Shown here piece by piece: positions 17,849-27,095 of a stretch of DNA of 64,000 nucleotides. The DNA is from Pediococcus parvulus (GTDB lineage Bacteria; Bacillota; Bacilli; Lactobacillales; Lactobacillaceae): contig NZ_BJWE01000001.1 of NCBI RefSeq assembly GCF_007990205.1, positions 89,193-153,192 of the forward strand, read 5' to 3'. Under the pieces are notes generated by a model, which worked only from the letters and a program-made list of their open reading frames with translations, ran no database searches and had not been told where the DNA came from. The position numbers and the translations under genes were made by a program. Each line of letters begins with the position of its first letter. Position 1 is the stretch's first letter.

Positions 17849-18559
17849 CTAAGCATTCTTTACCCGTAACTTTTGCAAGGCATCTTTGGCAGCATCTTGT
17901 TCCGCTAATTTCTTGGACTTACCCGTGCCAACACCAAGTTTTCGATCATCGGCAAAAACAGCAACTTCAAAATCTAGATCATTATCGGGACCTGCTTCGT
18001 TTAACAACTCATAATGAATCAAGACGTCGCCATCACGTTGCAAAATTTCCTGTAAATTAGTTTTGTGATCAATCACGTGATCAAAAGCACCAGTATCCAA
18101 TTTAGGAAAAATAACTTGGTGCACAAACTTTTCAACAGTTTGTCGGCCCTGGTCTATATAGACTGCCCCAACAAAAGATTCAAAAATATCACAAAGAAGT
18201 GAATCACGATTCCGAGCGCCAGCCTTTTCTTCACCCTTACCAAGCCGGATGTATTGATCAAAATGACATTCACGCGCAAACTGACTAAAACTAGCTTCAC
18301 AAACCATAGCTGCTCTCAAACGAGTTAGCTTTCCTTGTGGCATTTCTGGATAACGTTTAAAAATATATTCGGAGACGATTAACTGTAAAACTGCATCCCC
18401 CAAAAATTCGATTCGTTCATAAAATTTCAACCCTTGATTGGGATGTTCATTGACATATGACGCTTGAGTTAAAGCTTCGTCCAATAAACTTTCGTCATGA
18501 AATTCAATTTGAAAATTCTTCTTTAATGCTTCATCAATTGATTTTTTCAAAAGTTTCAT
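17849..18559 (-). CDS. rnc: Ribonuclease III
   Basis: 236 residues. It cleaves double-stranded RNA, including the 30S rRNA precursor. The signature ERIEFLGDAVLQL is intact, and the catalytic Asp/Glu pair is completed by CDIFESFVGAVYID. A double-stranded RNA binding domain follows at about 155-230 (TNLQEILQRDG, GTGKSKKLAEQDAAKDALQ). GGAAGG lies immediately before the ATG. It lies directly upstream of smc, as in other Bacilli. Confidence 0.97.
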   Translation of the reverse strand: MKLLKKSIDEALKKNFQIEFHDESLLDEALTQASYVNEHPNQGLKFYERIEFLGDAVLQLIVSEYIFKRYPEMPQGKLTRLRAAMVCEASFSQFARECHFDQYIRLGKGEEKAGARNRDSLLCDIFESFVGAVYIDQGRQTVEKFVHQVIFPKLDTGAFDHVIDHKTNLQEILQRDGDVLIHYELLNEAGPDNDLDFEVAVFADDRKLGVGTGKSKKLAEQDAAKDALQKLRVKNA

Positions 18560-18633
18560 CCTTCCTTAAATACTCACTATAACATTATAGCTTTTTTTAG
18601 CGAAACTGCCTACTACATCGCCATTACAGATAC

Positions 18634-18668
18634 AAATTGAGACCGGAACAAAACATTCCAGTCTCAAA
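18634..18668 (-). terminator. Probable terminator after acpP
   Basis: TTGAGAC and GGAA pair with TTCC and GTCTCAA on the minus strand just past the acpP stop. The downstream T run is short (TTTG), so termination may be partial, with readthrough to rnc. Confidence 0.5.
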
Positions 18669-18680
18669 AGTGGTCATTTT

Positions 18681-18926
18681 TTATTTCTTTTGATTGGCGG
18701 TAATGAAATCAACTGCTTCACCGACTGTGGAAAGCTTTTCAGCATCCTCATCAGAAATTTCCGCGCCAAATGTATCTTCCAATTCAAGAACAAATTCAAC
18801 AATATCAATTGAATCTGCGTTCAAATCAGTTTTAAAGTTCAAATCGTTTGTAACTTTTGCTTTATCGACATCAAAATGATCCACAATGATATCGGTAATC
18901 TTGGTAAATACCTCTTCTTTAGTCAT
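18681..18926 (-). CDS. acpP: Acyl carrier protein
   Basis: 81 residues. Carries acyl chains on a phosphopantetheine attached to Ser39 in [10 protein letters not shown]. The motif has DSI where DSL is most common. The ATG at 18926 is preferred because AAGGAG lies 7 bases upstream. A longer frame upstream has no family similarity. It follows plsX closely, the usual pairing: PlsX produces acyl-phosphate from acyl-ACP. The strong acidic bias is typical. Confidence 0.96.
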   Translation of the reverse strand: MTKEEVFTKITDIIVDHFDVDKAKVTNDLNFKTDLNADSIDIVEFVLELEDTFGAEISDEDAEKLSTVGEAVDFITANQKK

Positions 18927-19006
18927 GTGATACTCCTTATATCTTTTAATTACATCAGATAAGTTTAATGTTTTTCTTGGGTATTGTCCACCCAAAATGA
19001 GAAGAT

Positions 19007-20017
19007 TTATTTTTTATCAGTTGGCCGCGCTGCAAAATAGTCTGCCAAATTCTGAGTCAAATTTGATTTAACCATCGAGCGGAGTTGACGTAAAGCATTA
19101 GATACCTGAATCTCATTACTTGATCCATGTGCTTTAACAACCGGCGCTTTTACACCTAACAGAACCGCACCACCATGTTTTGAATAATCCATTTTATCTT
19201 GAATCACTTTAAAAGCCGGCTTTAACAGCATTCCACCCAATTTGACCTGCACGCCAGAATCCAAAATAGTATGTTTGATTAATTTTAGCATCGATAAGGC
19301 GGTTCCTTCTGTATTTTTAAGAACCGCATTGCCTGTAAAACCATCCGTAACCACAACATCTGCCTTACCGGCTAAAAGCTCACGAGACTCAATATTACCC
19401 ACGAAATTCAAGTTAGGATCGTCTTTGAGTACCTGGTAGGTCTCTTTATGCAGCGGATCACCTTTGTCTTCTTCAGCACCGTTATTTAATAAAGCAATCC
19501 TTGGATTCGTGACCCCCATTACGTTACTACTGTAAAAGTTACCGAGGACAGCAAACTGCTGCAAATTCTTCACTTTGCTTTCCGCATTTGCTCCAACATC
19601 TAGCATCGTAAATGAATCTGGTGAACCCTCTAATGCAGGTAGCGTCGTGGTCATTCCTGGTCGATTAATCCCTTTAATTCTGCCAATAATAAATAAACTC
19701 GCAGCTAATAATGCTCCCGTATTACCGGCTGAAAATAGTGCATCAGCTTTTCCCTCTTTAACAGCTTGAGCGGCTAACACCAAAGAAGAGGTCTTTTTTT
19801 GACGTACCGCCCGAACCGGTTCATCACCCATCGCAATTTCTGAATCTGTATGAACAATGGTAATCCGTTCACCATTGTTAAGATATTTTTTTATCTGATC
19901 TTCTTTACCAAACAGGGTAAATTTAACATCTGAATACTTGTCCCTGGCCAGCTCAACGCCTTGAACAATTTTTTCTGGTGCATAGTCGCCACCCATAGCA
20001 TCAATTGCTAATTTCAT
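19007..20017 (-). CDS. plsX: Phosphate acyltransferase PlsX
   Basis: 336 residues. PlsX makes acyl-phosphate from acyl-ACP, the first step of phosphatidic acid synthesis with PlsY. It begins [18 protein letters not shown], the family hallmark. [21 protein letters not shown] and DVGANAESK are conserved. GAGGGATAAAAATG supports the start. In the order fakA-recG-plsX-acpP it links fatty acid activation (FakA also gives acyl-phosphate) to membrane lipid synthesis. Confidence 0.97.
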   Translation of the reverse strand: MKLAIDAMGGDYAPEKIVQGVELARDKYSDVKFTLFGKEDQIKKYLNNGERITIVHTDSEIAMGDEPVRAVRQKKTSSLVLAAQAVKEGKADALFSAGNTGALLAASLFIIGRIKGINRPGMTTTLPALEGSPDSFTMLDVGANAESKVKNLQQFAVLGNFYSSNVMGVTNPRIALLNNGAEEDKGDPLHKETYQVLKDDPNLNFVGNIESRELLAGKADVVVTDGFTGNAVLKNTEGTALSMLKLIKHTILDSGVQVKLGGMLLKPAFKVIQDKMDYSKHGGAVLLGVKAPVVKAHGSSNEIQVSNALRQLRSMVKSNLTQNLADYFAARPTDKK

Positions 20018-20037
20018 TTTTATCCCTCATTTTCAAA

Positions 20038-22089
20038 TTAATCAAAATTGGCATTTTTTTGCATAACAATCGTTAAATAATCACTTAATTTTCTAAATTG
20101 CTTGTCTATTTGCCAATCTTCTTCGTTCACAATTTTACTAGCCTCTAGTTGCGCCGTTTGCAACGCCCCAATATCCACGACGGGGTCGCCAACTCGAAAC
20201 TCAGGAATACCTGACTGTTTACTTCCAAACACGTCACCAGAACCCCGAAGTTGCAAATCAGCCTGGGAAATTTTAAACCCATCGTTCGATTGAGTCATAA
20301 TCTTCATGCGTTTAATCCCAGTCTCATTTTTAGGATCAGCCACCAAGATACAGTAAGCCTGATCTTGTCCACGTCCAACGCGTCCCCGTAATTGATGCAA
20401 TTGTGCTAATCCAAACCGATCGGCATCATAAATAATCATGACTGTTACGTTGGGGACATCCACCCCTACTTCAATAACAGTGGTTGAGACTAAAAGCTGA
20501 AATTCATTGTCCTTAAATTGACGCATAATTTCATCTTTTTCATTAGGCTTCATTCTACCATGAAGCAAACCAACTTTATAAGTTGGTTCAAATTCGGTTT
20601 GCAATTGATCGTAGAGTGCCATCGCATTTTTCAAATCTAAAGATTCTGATTCTTCAATTAATGGTGTAACCACAAACGCTTGGTGACCAGCTTTAAATTG
20701 TTTTTTCACAAAATCCAGCATACCACGCACATTACTATTTTTGACCCAGCTAGTTAACACTGGTTTTCGACCATTAGGCATTTGATCAATCGTGGAAACA
20801 TCCATTTCCCCATAGGCTGTGATTGCCAAAGTTCGGGGAATTGGCGTTGCTGTCATTGCCAAAACATCAACATCAGCACCCTTTTTGCGCAAGGTTTCCC
20901 GTTGTTTAACCCCAAAACGGTGCTGTTCATCAATAATAACTAAGCCGAGCTTTTTAAACTTGACATCATCTTGAATCAACGCATGGGTCCCAATCACTAG
21001 ATTGATATCACCCTGTTCAATTCCCGCCAATAACGCCCGTCGTTGCTTGGACTTTGAGCCAGAAGCGCCGGTCAACAGACCTATATTCACACCCATCCCT
21101 TCGAATATCTTGGTGAGGTTGTTGGCATGTTGCTCGGCCAAAATTTCTGTGGGCGCCATTAAGGCCGTTTGGTAGCCCGCTGTAATTGCTGCAAACATGA
21201 CAATTGCTGCCACAATTGTTTTTCCGCTCCCAACATCACCTTGCAACAGGCGGTTCATTCTAATCGGCCGTTTGAGGTCATAACAAATTTCATTAACCAC
21301 GCGTTTTTGGGCATCCGTCAATTCATATGGCAAACTCGCAATGAATTTTTTTAATTCATCAATATTGTATTCAATAGCCGTTCCATTTTCTGTTTGATCT
21401 CGTTTTTTGAGTACTTGTAATTCCATTTGAAAAACGAAAAACTCTTCAAAAGTTGCCGTTCGCCGGGCAATTTTTGCCGATTTTAAATCGTCAGGAAAAT
21501 GTAAATCATGAATCATTGTTTTGCGATCAATTAATCGGTACTTCTCAATTAACGTTTCTGGAATAATATTAGCAATTTTATCTTGAAATTGTTCAAAAGT
21601 TTGCGTAACCAATTTTTTTATCGTGTTTTGGCGAATATGTTGACTAGCAGGGTACACCGCATCAATTTCTGAAGAATCACCGCTTGAAAATGGCAATAAT
21701 TTCATTCCAGTTAAACTTCGACGTCGTGCATCCCATTTGCCATAGACGGCAAACCTTTCATCAATTGTGACTTGTTTTTTTATCCAGGGTTGATTAAAAA
21801 AAGTGACCATAACAGATTCTTGATCGGTTAATAGACGAAAATTCAGGCGATTCTTTTTTCTGCCATAACGGGCAATAACCGGCTCTGAAGCTACAGTACC
21901 CTCTAAGGTTACTTTTTGTTGATCCACTAAGTCCGCCATGTTTTGAGGTCGTAAATCCTCATAACGAAACGGAAAATAAAGTAACAAATCTTCAATTGTA
22001 TAAATCCCTAACTCATTTAGTGCTTTTGCGCGTTGTAGCCCAACGCCGCTAAGAACTGAAATGGGTGAGAAAATTGTGTTTTCAGTCAT
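20038..22089 (-). CDS. recG: ATP-dependent DNA helicase RecG
   Basis: 683 residues. RecG remodels stalled forks and Holliday junctions. The N-terminal wedge/OB domain is followed by helicase motifs: LLQGDVGSGKT (I), MAPTEILAEQHANN (Ia), IIDEQHRFGVKQR (II, DEQH), AMTATPIPRTLA (III) and QLRGRVGRGQDQAYC (VI). The C-terminal TRG-type segment ELEA...RKLSDY is present. AGGGAG lies 7 bases before the ATG. It starts beyond the fakA terminator, so part of its expression may come from its own promoter. Confidence 0.97.
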   Translation of the reverse strand: MTENTIFSPISVLSGVGLQRAKALNELGIYTIEDLLLYFPFRYEDLRPQNMADLVDQQKVTLEGTVASEPVIARYGRKKNRLNFRLLTDQESVMVTFFNQPWIKKQVTIDERFAVYGKWDARRRSLTGMKLLPFSSGDSSEIDAVYPASQHIRQNTIKKLVTQTFEQFQDKIANIIPETLIEKYRLIDRKTMIHDLHFPDDLKSAKIARRTATFEEFFVFQMELQVLKKRDQTENGTAIEYNIDELKKFIASLPYELTDAQKRVVNEICYDLKRPIRMNRLLQGDVGSGKTIVAAIVMFAAITAGYQTALMAPTEILAEQHANNLTKIFEGMGVNIGLLTGASGSKSKQRRALLAGIEQGDINLVIGTHALIQDDVKFKKLGLVIIDEQHRFGVKQRETLRKKGADVDVLAMTATPIPRTLAITAYGEMDVSTIDQMPNGRKPVLTSWVKNSNVRGMLDFVKKQFKAGHQAFVVTPLIEESESLDLKNAMALYDQLQTEFEPTYKVGLLHGRMKPNEKDEIMRQFKDNEFQLLVSTTVIEVGVDVPNVTVMIIYDADRFGLAQLHQLRGRVGRGQDQAYCILVADPKNETGIKRMKIMTQSNDGFKISQADLQLRGSGDVFGSKQSGIPEFRVGDPVVDIGALQTAQLEASKIVNEEDWQIDKQFRKLSDYLTIVMQKNANFD

Positions 22090-22106
22090 ACATCGACTCC
22101 CTAACT

Positions 22107-22139
22107 ACAAAAAGAGGCTGACAAATTTCCAACCTCTTC
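22107..22139 (-). terminator. Rho-independent terminator after fakA
   Basis: On the minus strand AAGAGG pairs with CCTCTT, with TTGG and TCAG near the loop, followed by TTTTTG. It lies just past the fakA stop and before recG. Confidence 0.7.
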
Positions 22140-22146
22140 ACATTAC

Positions 22147-23829
22147 TTATTCAACTGAGACAATAAACGGATATACCGGCTGATCGCCTTCATGAACTTC
22201 AATTTCAAGTTCATCGTCTAATGCTTGAACGATACTCTCAAGTTTTTCAGCATCGGCCCTTTTAGCATCTTTGCCATAAATGATAGTCACAATTTCACTA
22301 TCCTCATCCAGCATCAATTTAACCATTTCACTGGCCGCTTCAAGGATTGTCGGTTTTGTAGTGGCAATTGTGCCATCAATGATACCCATGAAATTGCCCT
22401 TTTTAATCGTTTTGCCCTGCACTGTCGTGTCCCGAATAGCAGTTGTGACTTCACCATTTTTAACAGAAGATAAATTATCTTCCATTGCAGTGACATTATC
22501 ATCTAGTTTGCTATCCGGATTAAAGCCCATTAAAGCTGTCATTCCTTGTGAAATATTACGACTATGCACAATTTTAGCTGGAATGTCCGCCACTTCAATT
22601 GCCTGCTCAGCGGCTAAAAAGATATTTTTATTATTTGGTAAAATAATTGCCCGTTTCGCATGGGACTCATTAATTGCCGAAACAATATCCGCAGTACTTG
22701 GATTCATAGTTTGTCCGCCACTAATAATGTGGGTCACCCCAAGACTTCGGAACAACTTATCAACACCTTCGCCAGAAGCAATTGCAATGATCGCCGTTCC
22801 GTTTGTATCCGGAACTGTCTGTTCTGCTTCAACTGGATCGTCTTTTTCAATGATTTCTTCTTGCTGCTGACGCATGTTATCGACCTTAACTGTTGCAAGA
22901 TCACCAAACTGCTGTCCCCAAGCCAATACTTTGCCAGGATGTTCAGTATGCACATGCACTTTAACGACATCATCATCATTAACAACTAAAAGTGAATCAC
23001 CCAATTTAGCCAGATAATTATAAAAGGTATCGTAGTCAAAATCTTGTTCGACTTGTAATCCCTTGCCGATTCGAACCATAATTTGTGTACAGTAACCGTA
23101 TTTGATATCAGCGGGATCAATCTTACCTTGAACACTTTGATGATGTTTAGCATCGACCATTTCATCCATCTGTTCTTCATCAGGTTGGTCCACTTCCGCT
23201 TCTGTACGACCGTTCAAAACATCATCAAAAGCATCAAAAACAAACGTCAAACCTTGACCACCAGAATCCACAACCCCAACTTCTTTTAAGACTGGCAAAA
23301 GATCGGTTGTCTTTTTCAAAGCTTCTTTACCAGCTTTTGTGACAGCATCCATAACATAAACAATATCATCTTTTTCTTCAGCAGCGTCATTTCCTGCCTT
23401 AGCGGCTTCTCGGATGACAGTTAGAATAGTTCCTTCGGTTGGTTTCATAACGGCCTTATAGGCTGTCTGAGCCCCGTCAGCGAACGCCTGCGCCAAATCA
23501 TCAGCATTTAAAGTTGCTTTATCTTCCACACTTTTAGAAAATCCACGAAAAATCTGAGATAAAATCACACCAGAATTACCCCGGGCACCCATCAAGAGGC
23601 CTTTAGCAAGTGCACCAGCCAATTTACCAACATGTTCGCTTGGTTCATCCATTTCATACTTTGCGCCGCTCTCCATTGATAAACTCATGTTTGTCCCAGT
23701 ATCACCATCGGGAACTGGGAAAACATTTAATGAGTTAATAAAATCGGCATTACGTTTTAACTTTCGCGCACTTGCCTGAATCATTTGATCAAATTCTTGG
23801 TTCGTGATTTCAGTAGTTGCCACTTTCAA
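22147..23829 (-). CDS. fakA: Fatty acid kinase catalytic subunit (DAK2/DegV-associated)
   Basis: 560 residues. FakA phosphorylates fatty acids held by FakB (DegV-type) proteins, feeding exogenous fatty acids into PlsX/PlsY lipid synthesis. The N-terminal DhaL-type domain has NVFPVPDGDTGTNMSLSM (metal and ATP site) and GARGNSGVILSQIF. Middle and C-terminal domains match the YloV family. The start is a TTG, chosen because AGGAGG stands 9 bases upstream. It follows the Asp23 gene by 33 bases, the usual yloU-yloV pairing. No fakB is in the window. Confidence 0.94.
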   Translation of the reverse strand: MKVATTEITNQEFDQMIQASARKLKRNADFINSLNVFPVPDGDTGTNMSLSMESGAKYEMDEPSEHVGKLAGALAKGLLMGARGNSGVILSQIFRGFSKSVEDKATLNADDLAQAFADGAQTAYKAVMKPTEGTILTVIREAAKAGNDAAEEKDDIVYVMDAVTKAGKEALKKTTDLLPVLKEVGVVDSGGQGLTFVFDAFDDVLNGRTEAEVDQPDEEQMDEMVDAKHHQSVQGKIDPADIKYGYCTQIMVRIGKGLQVEQDFDYDTFYNYLAKLGDSLLVVNDDDVVKVHVHTEHPGKVLAWGQQFGDLATVKVDNMRQQQEEIIEKDDPVEAEQTVPDTNGTAIIAIASGEGVDKLFRSLGVTHIISGGQTMNPSTADIVSAINESHAKRAIILPNNKNIFLAAEQAIEVADIPAKIVHSRNISQGMTALMGFNPDSKLDDNVTAMEDNLSSVKNGEVTTAIRDTTVQGKTIKKGNFMGIIDGTIATTKPTILEAASEMVKLMLDEDSEIVTIIYGKDAKRADAEKLESIVQALDDELEIEVHEGDQPVYPFIVSVE

Positions 23830-23862
23830 TTCTAAATTCCTCCTCGTTTTAGTCCTTCGTAA

Positions 23863-24225
23863 CTAGGCTTCTAGTACCTTTACACCCTGGACAAAAACGT
23901 TCACAGAGTTTGCCGAAACACCTAACATTGATTCCAAATTATATTTTACTTTCGATTGCACATTTTTTGAAACTTCAGAAATTTTTGTGCCATAACTGAC
24001 AACAATGTACACATCAATTGCCACACCATTATCTTGTTGACGGACAACAACGCCCTTAGCATAATTTTCTTTACGTAAGATCTCATTTAAATTATCACGA
24101 ATCTGATTCTTACTTGCCATACCGACAACACCATAATTATCTGTTGCGGCGCCACCAACAACTGTGGCAATGACATCATTGGATACAACTACAGTTCCAT
24201 TTTTTGTTTGAATTTTTACAGCCAT
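23863..24225 (-). CDS. Asp23/Gls24 family envelope protein (YloU type)
   Basis: 120 residues. One Asp23 domain: GTVVVSNDVIATVVGGAATDNYGVVGM, read in parts, then IDVYIVVSYGTKI and a NVFVQGVKVL end. Such proteins are cytoplasmic or membrane-associated and tied to envelope stress. This branch (YloU) is conserved next to fakA with unknown role. The ATG at 24225 fits GGAGG 9 bases upstream. A second Asp23 protein lies at 47213-47644. It is divergent from rpmB. Confidence 0.9.
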   Translation of the reverse strand: MAVKIQTKNGTVVVSNDVIATVVGGAATDNYGVVGMASKNQIRDNLNEILRKENYAKGVVVRQQDNGVAIDVYIVVSYGTKISEVSKNVQSKVKYNLESMLGVSANSVNVFVQGVKVLEA

Positions 24226-24228
24226 CAA

Positions 24229-24617
24229 AAATAGCCTCCCTTAATCGTGATTCTTATATCAACGATATTTTACCATACTTCAACAAACCAAGAAACGCAA
24301 CCACTTTTTAGACAATTATTTGTTAATCTCCACCAAAAGGTTATTTCATTGGTATTCAACCGGAAAACTGCTCACTTTTATATGGTTACAAGTAATTAGC
24401 TATCGTCACGTCGGAAAAATTGTGCTAAACTCATCAAGAACAATTAGTCGCTTAATTAAACCCACTTAAATCTCTACTTATGGTTGTTGAAACGAACTGT
24501 CAAGTAAAATTACTTGAAAGAAAAGTATTGCAATCGCGGGGCATATATGATAAGTTATTTAGGTGAGTTAAAAAGAATTCTATGATAAATATAGAAGCGA
24601 CAAAGGAGGATTTTAAA
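24229..24617. promoter_or_regulatory. Divergent promoter region between the Asp23 gene and rpmB
   Basis: 389 bases with no supported reading frame. It must hold promoters for rpmB (plus) and asp23-fakA (minus). A possible rpmB pair is TTGCAA near 24528 with TAAGTT 17 bases later, but the -10 is poor. The rpmB Shine-Dalgarno sequence AAAGGAGG at 24603-24610 is strong. Confidence 0.4.
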
Positions 24618-24803
24618 ATGGCAAAAGACTTTGTCACCGGTCGTCGTACCCACTTTGGTAACACACGTTCACATGCTTTGAACCACAGTCGCCGAAGCTG
24701 GAAACCAAATTTGCATAAGGTCCGCATTCTTGTGGATGGAAAACCAAAACGTGTTTGGGTTTCTGCTCGAGCATTGAAATCAGGCAAAATTAAACGTGCA
24801 TAA
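24618..24803 (+). CDS. rpmB: 50S ribosomal protein L28
   Basis: 61 residues. [20 protein letters not shown] and [12 protein letters not shown] are typical of L28. It is the short Firmicute form without zinc cysteines. The ATG at 24618 has AAAGGAGG 7 bases upstream. An in-frame upstream ATG lacks such a site. It is a single-gene transcript on the plus strand with a shared bidirectional terminator after it. Confidence 0.97.
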   Translation: MAKDFVTGRRTHFGNTRSHALNHSRRSWKPNLHKVRILVDGKPKRVWVSARALKSGKIKRA

Positions 24804-24839
24804 AAAAGATTGAAGCTATCAAAGGCTTCAATCTTTTTT
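24802..24839 (+). terminator. Bidirectional terminator between rpmB and thiN
   Basis: GATTGAAGC and GCTTCAATC pair exactly, flanked by AAAAAA on one side and TTTTTT on the other. It can stop both convergent transcripts. Confidence 0.88.
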
Positions 24840-24855
24840 ATTTGTACTTATTTTT

Positions 24856-25503
24856 TTATTTAGGTAAATCACGACTATAAATGGCCGCCACCATTCCTGC
24901 TGAAAAACTAATTGTAGCTTTCTCACTAATGAACTCATTGCTGACATAAACAATCGGATTCTCATCAGATTGTTTATGTAATCGATATTTTTCATCTGGT
25001 AAGGTTAGATTCCCCACGTTACCTAAAGTGACAATTGATAAATACTTATATTGCGGCTGTTTCAGCAAAACATGTTTTCCCGGATTAAAAAACAAAAAAA
25101 CATTCTGTCGATCTATCAATTGGACTTGTTGCGCATATTTTCTAAATTGTGGCTTTAAAAACATAAAAAAATTACTCAAAAAATGATCTTGCCGACCACC
25201 CGTCGCCCCATAAATTTTTACTTCATCAGCATGCAGCAATGTAAAAGCTTTGGATACTGCCAATTCGGTATCTGTATCATCTTTAATAGGATTGACTTGG
25301 ATAATCTTCGGCACAAGACGTTTTATTTCTGAGAATTCTGTTTTGCTCATGGAGTCAAAATCGCCAATTGCAATTTGAGGCACAATGTGTTGACGTAACA
25401 AAAACAGGCTTCCCCGATCAACGCCAATCCAGTTTTCTTTTTGATTAAAGATCTTTTCTGGATAGAACTGTTGGGGTCCACCTGCTAATATATTTACTTG
25501 CAT
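24856..25503 (-). CDS. thiN: Thiamine pyrophosphokinase
   Basis: 215 residues. Transfers pyrophosphate from ATP to thiamine. Motifs: WIGVDRGSLFLL, AIGDFDSM, NPIKDDTDTELAV and YGATGGRQDHFLSN, as in the TPK family. The start codon overlaps the rpe stop (TAATG), so it is the last gene of the block that runs through prkC, rsgA and rpe. Confidence 0.95.
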   Translation of the reverse strand: MQVNILAGGPQQFYPEKIFNQKENWIGVDRGSLFLLRQHIVPQIAIGDFDSMSKTEFSEIKRLVPKIIQVNPIKDDTDTELAVSKAFTLLHADEVKIYGATGGRQDHFLSNFFMFLKPQFRKYAQQVQLIDRQNVFLFFNPGKHVLLKQPQYKYLSIVTLGNVGNLTLPDEKYRLHKQSDENPIVYVSNEFISEKATISFSAGMVAAIYSRDLPK

Positions 25504-26159
25504 TAATCTGTCGTCCTCGTTTTAAGCTTTTTAATTTGTGCGATTGGATCCTCACTATTGAATACATACGATCCGGCCACCGCAATGTCTGCTCCCGCCT
25601 TATAAACTGAAGCTACATTTTCATCATTAATTCCCCCGTCAACTTCAATCGTAAAATTATTCTCACCAGTTTGACGAAGCTGATTAAGACGTTGAATTTT
25701 AGGCAACATTTGAGAGATGAATTTCTGACCTCCAAAACCTGGGTTCACGGTCATAACAAGTACCTGATCCACAATCGGCAAAACATCTTCCACCAAGCTG
25801 ATAGGAGTTCCCGGATTCAACACAACTTCAGCTTTTACACCATGTTGTTTGATCATTTCTAAAGCCCGATAAATATGTGGCGTACTTTCAACGTGGACAC
25901 CCACAATGTCGGCACCTGCCTGACAAAACTGAGTAACAAATCTTTCTGGATTTTCAATCATTAAATGACAGTCCAATGGCATACTTGTGATTGGTCGAAT
26001 TGCTTCAACCATTCCTGGACCAAAGCTTAAATTAGGGACAAATTGACCATCCATTACATCAATATGTAAAAGGTCTGCCCCACCTTTTTGAGCAATTTCA
26101 ATATCCGGTTTTAAGTCTACAAAATTAGCACTTAAAATTGATGGCGAAACTTTAATCAT
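25503..26159 (-). CDS. rpe: Ribulose-phosphate 3-epimerase
   Basis: 218 residues. Interconverts ribulose 5-phosphate and xylulose 5-phosphate. Conserved blocks: SPSILSANF, DLLHIDVMDGQFVPNLSFGP, DCHLMIENPE, MTVNPGFGGQKF and IEVDGGINDEN. It is complete, unlike the related remnant at 10608-11095. It lies between rsgA and thiN, an arrangement common in Bacilli. Confidence 0.97.
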   Translation of the reverse strand: MIKVSPSILSANFVDLKPDIEIAQKGGADLLHIDVMDGQFVPNLSFGPGMVEAIRPITSMPLDCHLMIENPERFVTQFCQAGADIVGVHVESTPHIYRALEMIKQHGVKAEVVLNPGTPISLVEDVLPIVDQVLVMTVNPGFGGQKFISQMLPKIQRLNQLRQTGENNFTIEVDGGINDENVASVYKAGADIAVAGSYVFNSEDPIAQIKKLKTRTTD

Positions 26160-26162
26160 AAC

Positions 26163-27080
26163 TTATTTCCCCTTTTTCTTAGAATAGCCTTTGCGCTGAT
26201 AATCTGGCTTTTGGTCTTTAATAAGGTTAAAAAATTGAACGTAATTTTCATACCGACTTGGCATGATTTGGCCATCTTCTAAAGCTTTTTTGACAGCACA
26301 ATTCGGTTCGTTAATGTGTAAACATTCTCGGAATCGACAGTTTAAACCAATTTGAGCAATTTCTGGAAACAGCTCCTTAAGATCCTCCAAACGCATTTCA
26401 AAAACTGTATAACTTGAAAATCCTGGCGTGTCAGCTACCAATCCATCACCAACTGGGAATAAAGCCACTTTTCTAGTTGTATGTTTCCCACGATTGAGAG
26501 CTTGTGAAACCTCACCCGTCTGTAAAGCCAGTCTCGAATCAATATGATTTAAAAGAGTTGATTTGCCAGCACCTGTTTGGCCCATAAAAATAGTTAGCTT
26601 ATTGGCAAACAAGGCCTTTAAACTTGCAAGATCTTCAGAATCAAAAGCTTGCCAAGCTAGATAAACCTCATAACCAATTTTCCGATAACCATCGGCCATT
26701 TGTTCTAAATGTGCTTGCTTGTTTTCGGGAGTCAAATCACCCTTTGTAAAATAAATAATTGGAGAAATTCCCTTTTCTTCCAAAGTCACTAACTGTCGAT
26801 CCAGCAGGTTCGCAGAAAAATCTGGTTGCACACAAGCCGTCACGACGACCGCTTGATCAATGTTCGCTAAAGGTGGCCGAACTAATTCATTTCGGCGTGA
26901 TTCAATTTTTAAAATGTACCCTTCGTTTTTGGCATGGCCTTCAAATTCAACCCAATCGCCCACAAGAGGAGAAATTTTCTGTTTACGAAAATTTCCCCGC
27001 GCTCTTGTACGAAAAATTTTGTCCTCACTCTTAACGTCGTAAAAACCACTTAAAGATTGAATAATCTGTCCTTTTTGCAT
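26163..27080 (-). CDS. rsgA: Ribosome small subunit GTPase RsgA
   Basis: 305 residues. A circularly permuted GTPase that checks late 30S assembly. The OB domain comes first, then the G4-like YFTKGDL, G1 GQTGAGKSTLLNHI and G3 DTPGFSSYTV. The C-terminal zinc site reads CRFRECLHINEPNC (Cys, Cys, His, Cys). It follows the PASTA kinase gene by 15 bases. In Bacillus the kinase PrkC phosphorylates the homologue CpgA, which makes this neighbourhood meaningful. Confidence 0.97.
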   Translation of the reverse strand: MQKGQIIQSLSGFYDVKSEDKIFRTRARGNFRKQKISPLVGDWVEFEGHAKNEGYILKIESRRNELVRPPLANIDQAVVVTACVQPDFSANLLDRQLVTLEEKGISPIIYFTKGDLTPENKQAHLEQMADGYRKIGYEVYLAWQAFDSEDLASLKALFANKLTIFMGQTGAGKSTLLNHIDSRLALQTGEVSQALNRGKHTTRKVALFPVGDGLVADTPGFSSYTVFEMRLEDLKELFPEIAQIGLNCRFRECLHINEPNCAVKKALEDGQIMPSRYENYVQFFNLIKDQKPDYQRKGYSKKKGK

Positions 27081-27095
27081 TAAAACCCTCCAACT

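Noticed and set aside
22280..22870. A 196-residue frame on the plus strand inside fakA
   Set aside because: It lies fully antisense to a strongly conserved gene, has no family similarity and lacks a ribosome binding site.
24500..24787. A 95-residue minus-strand frame over rpmB
   Set aside because: It is antisense to ribosomal protein L28 and its protein has no known pattern.
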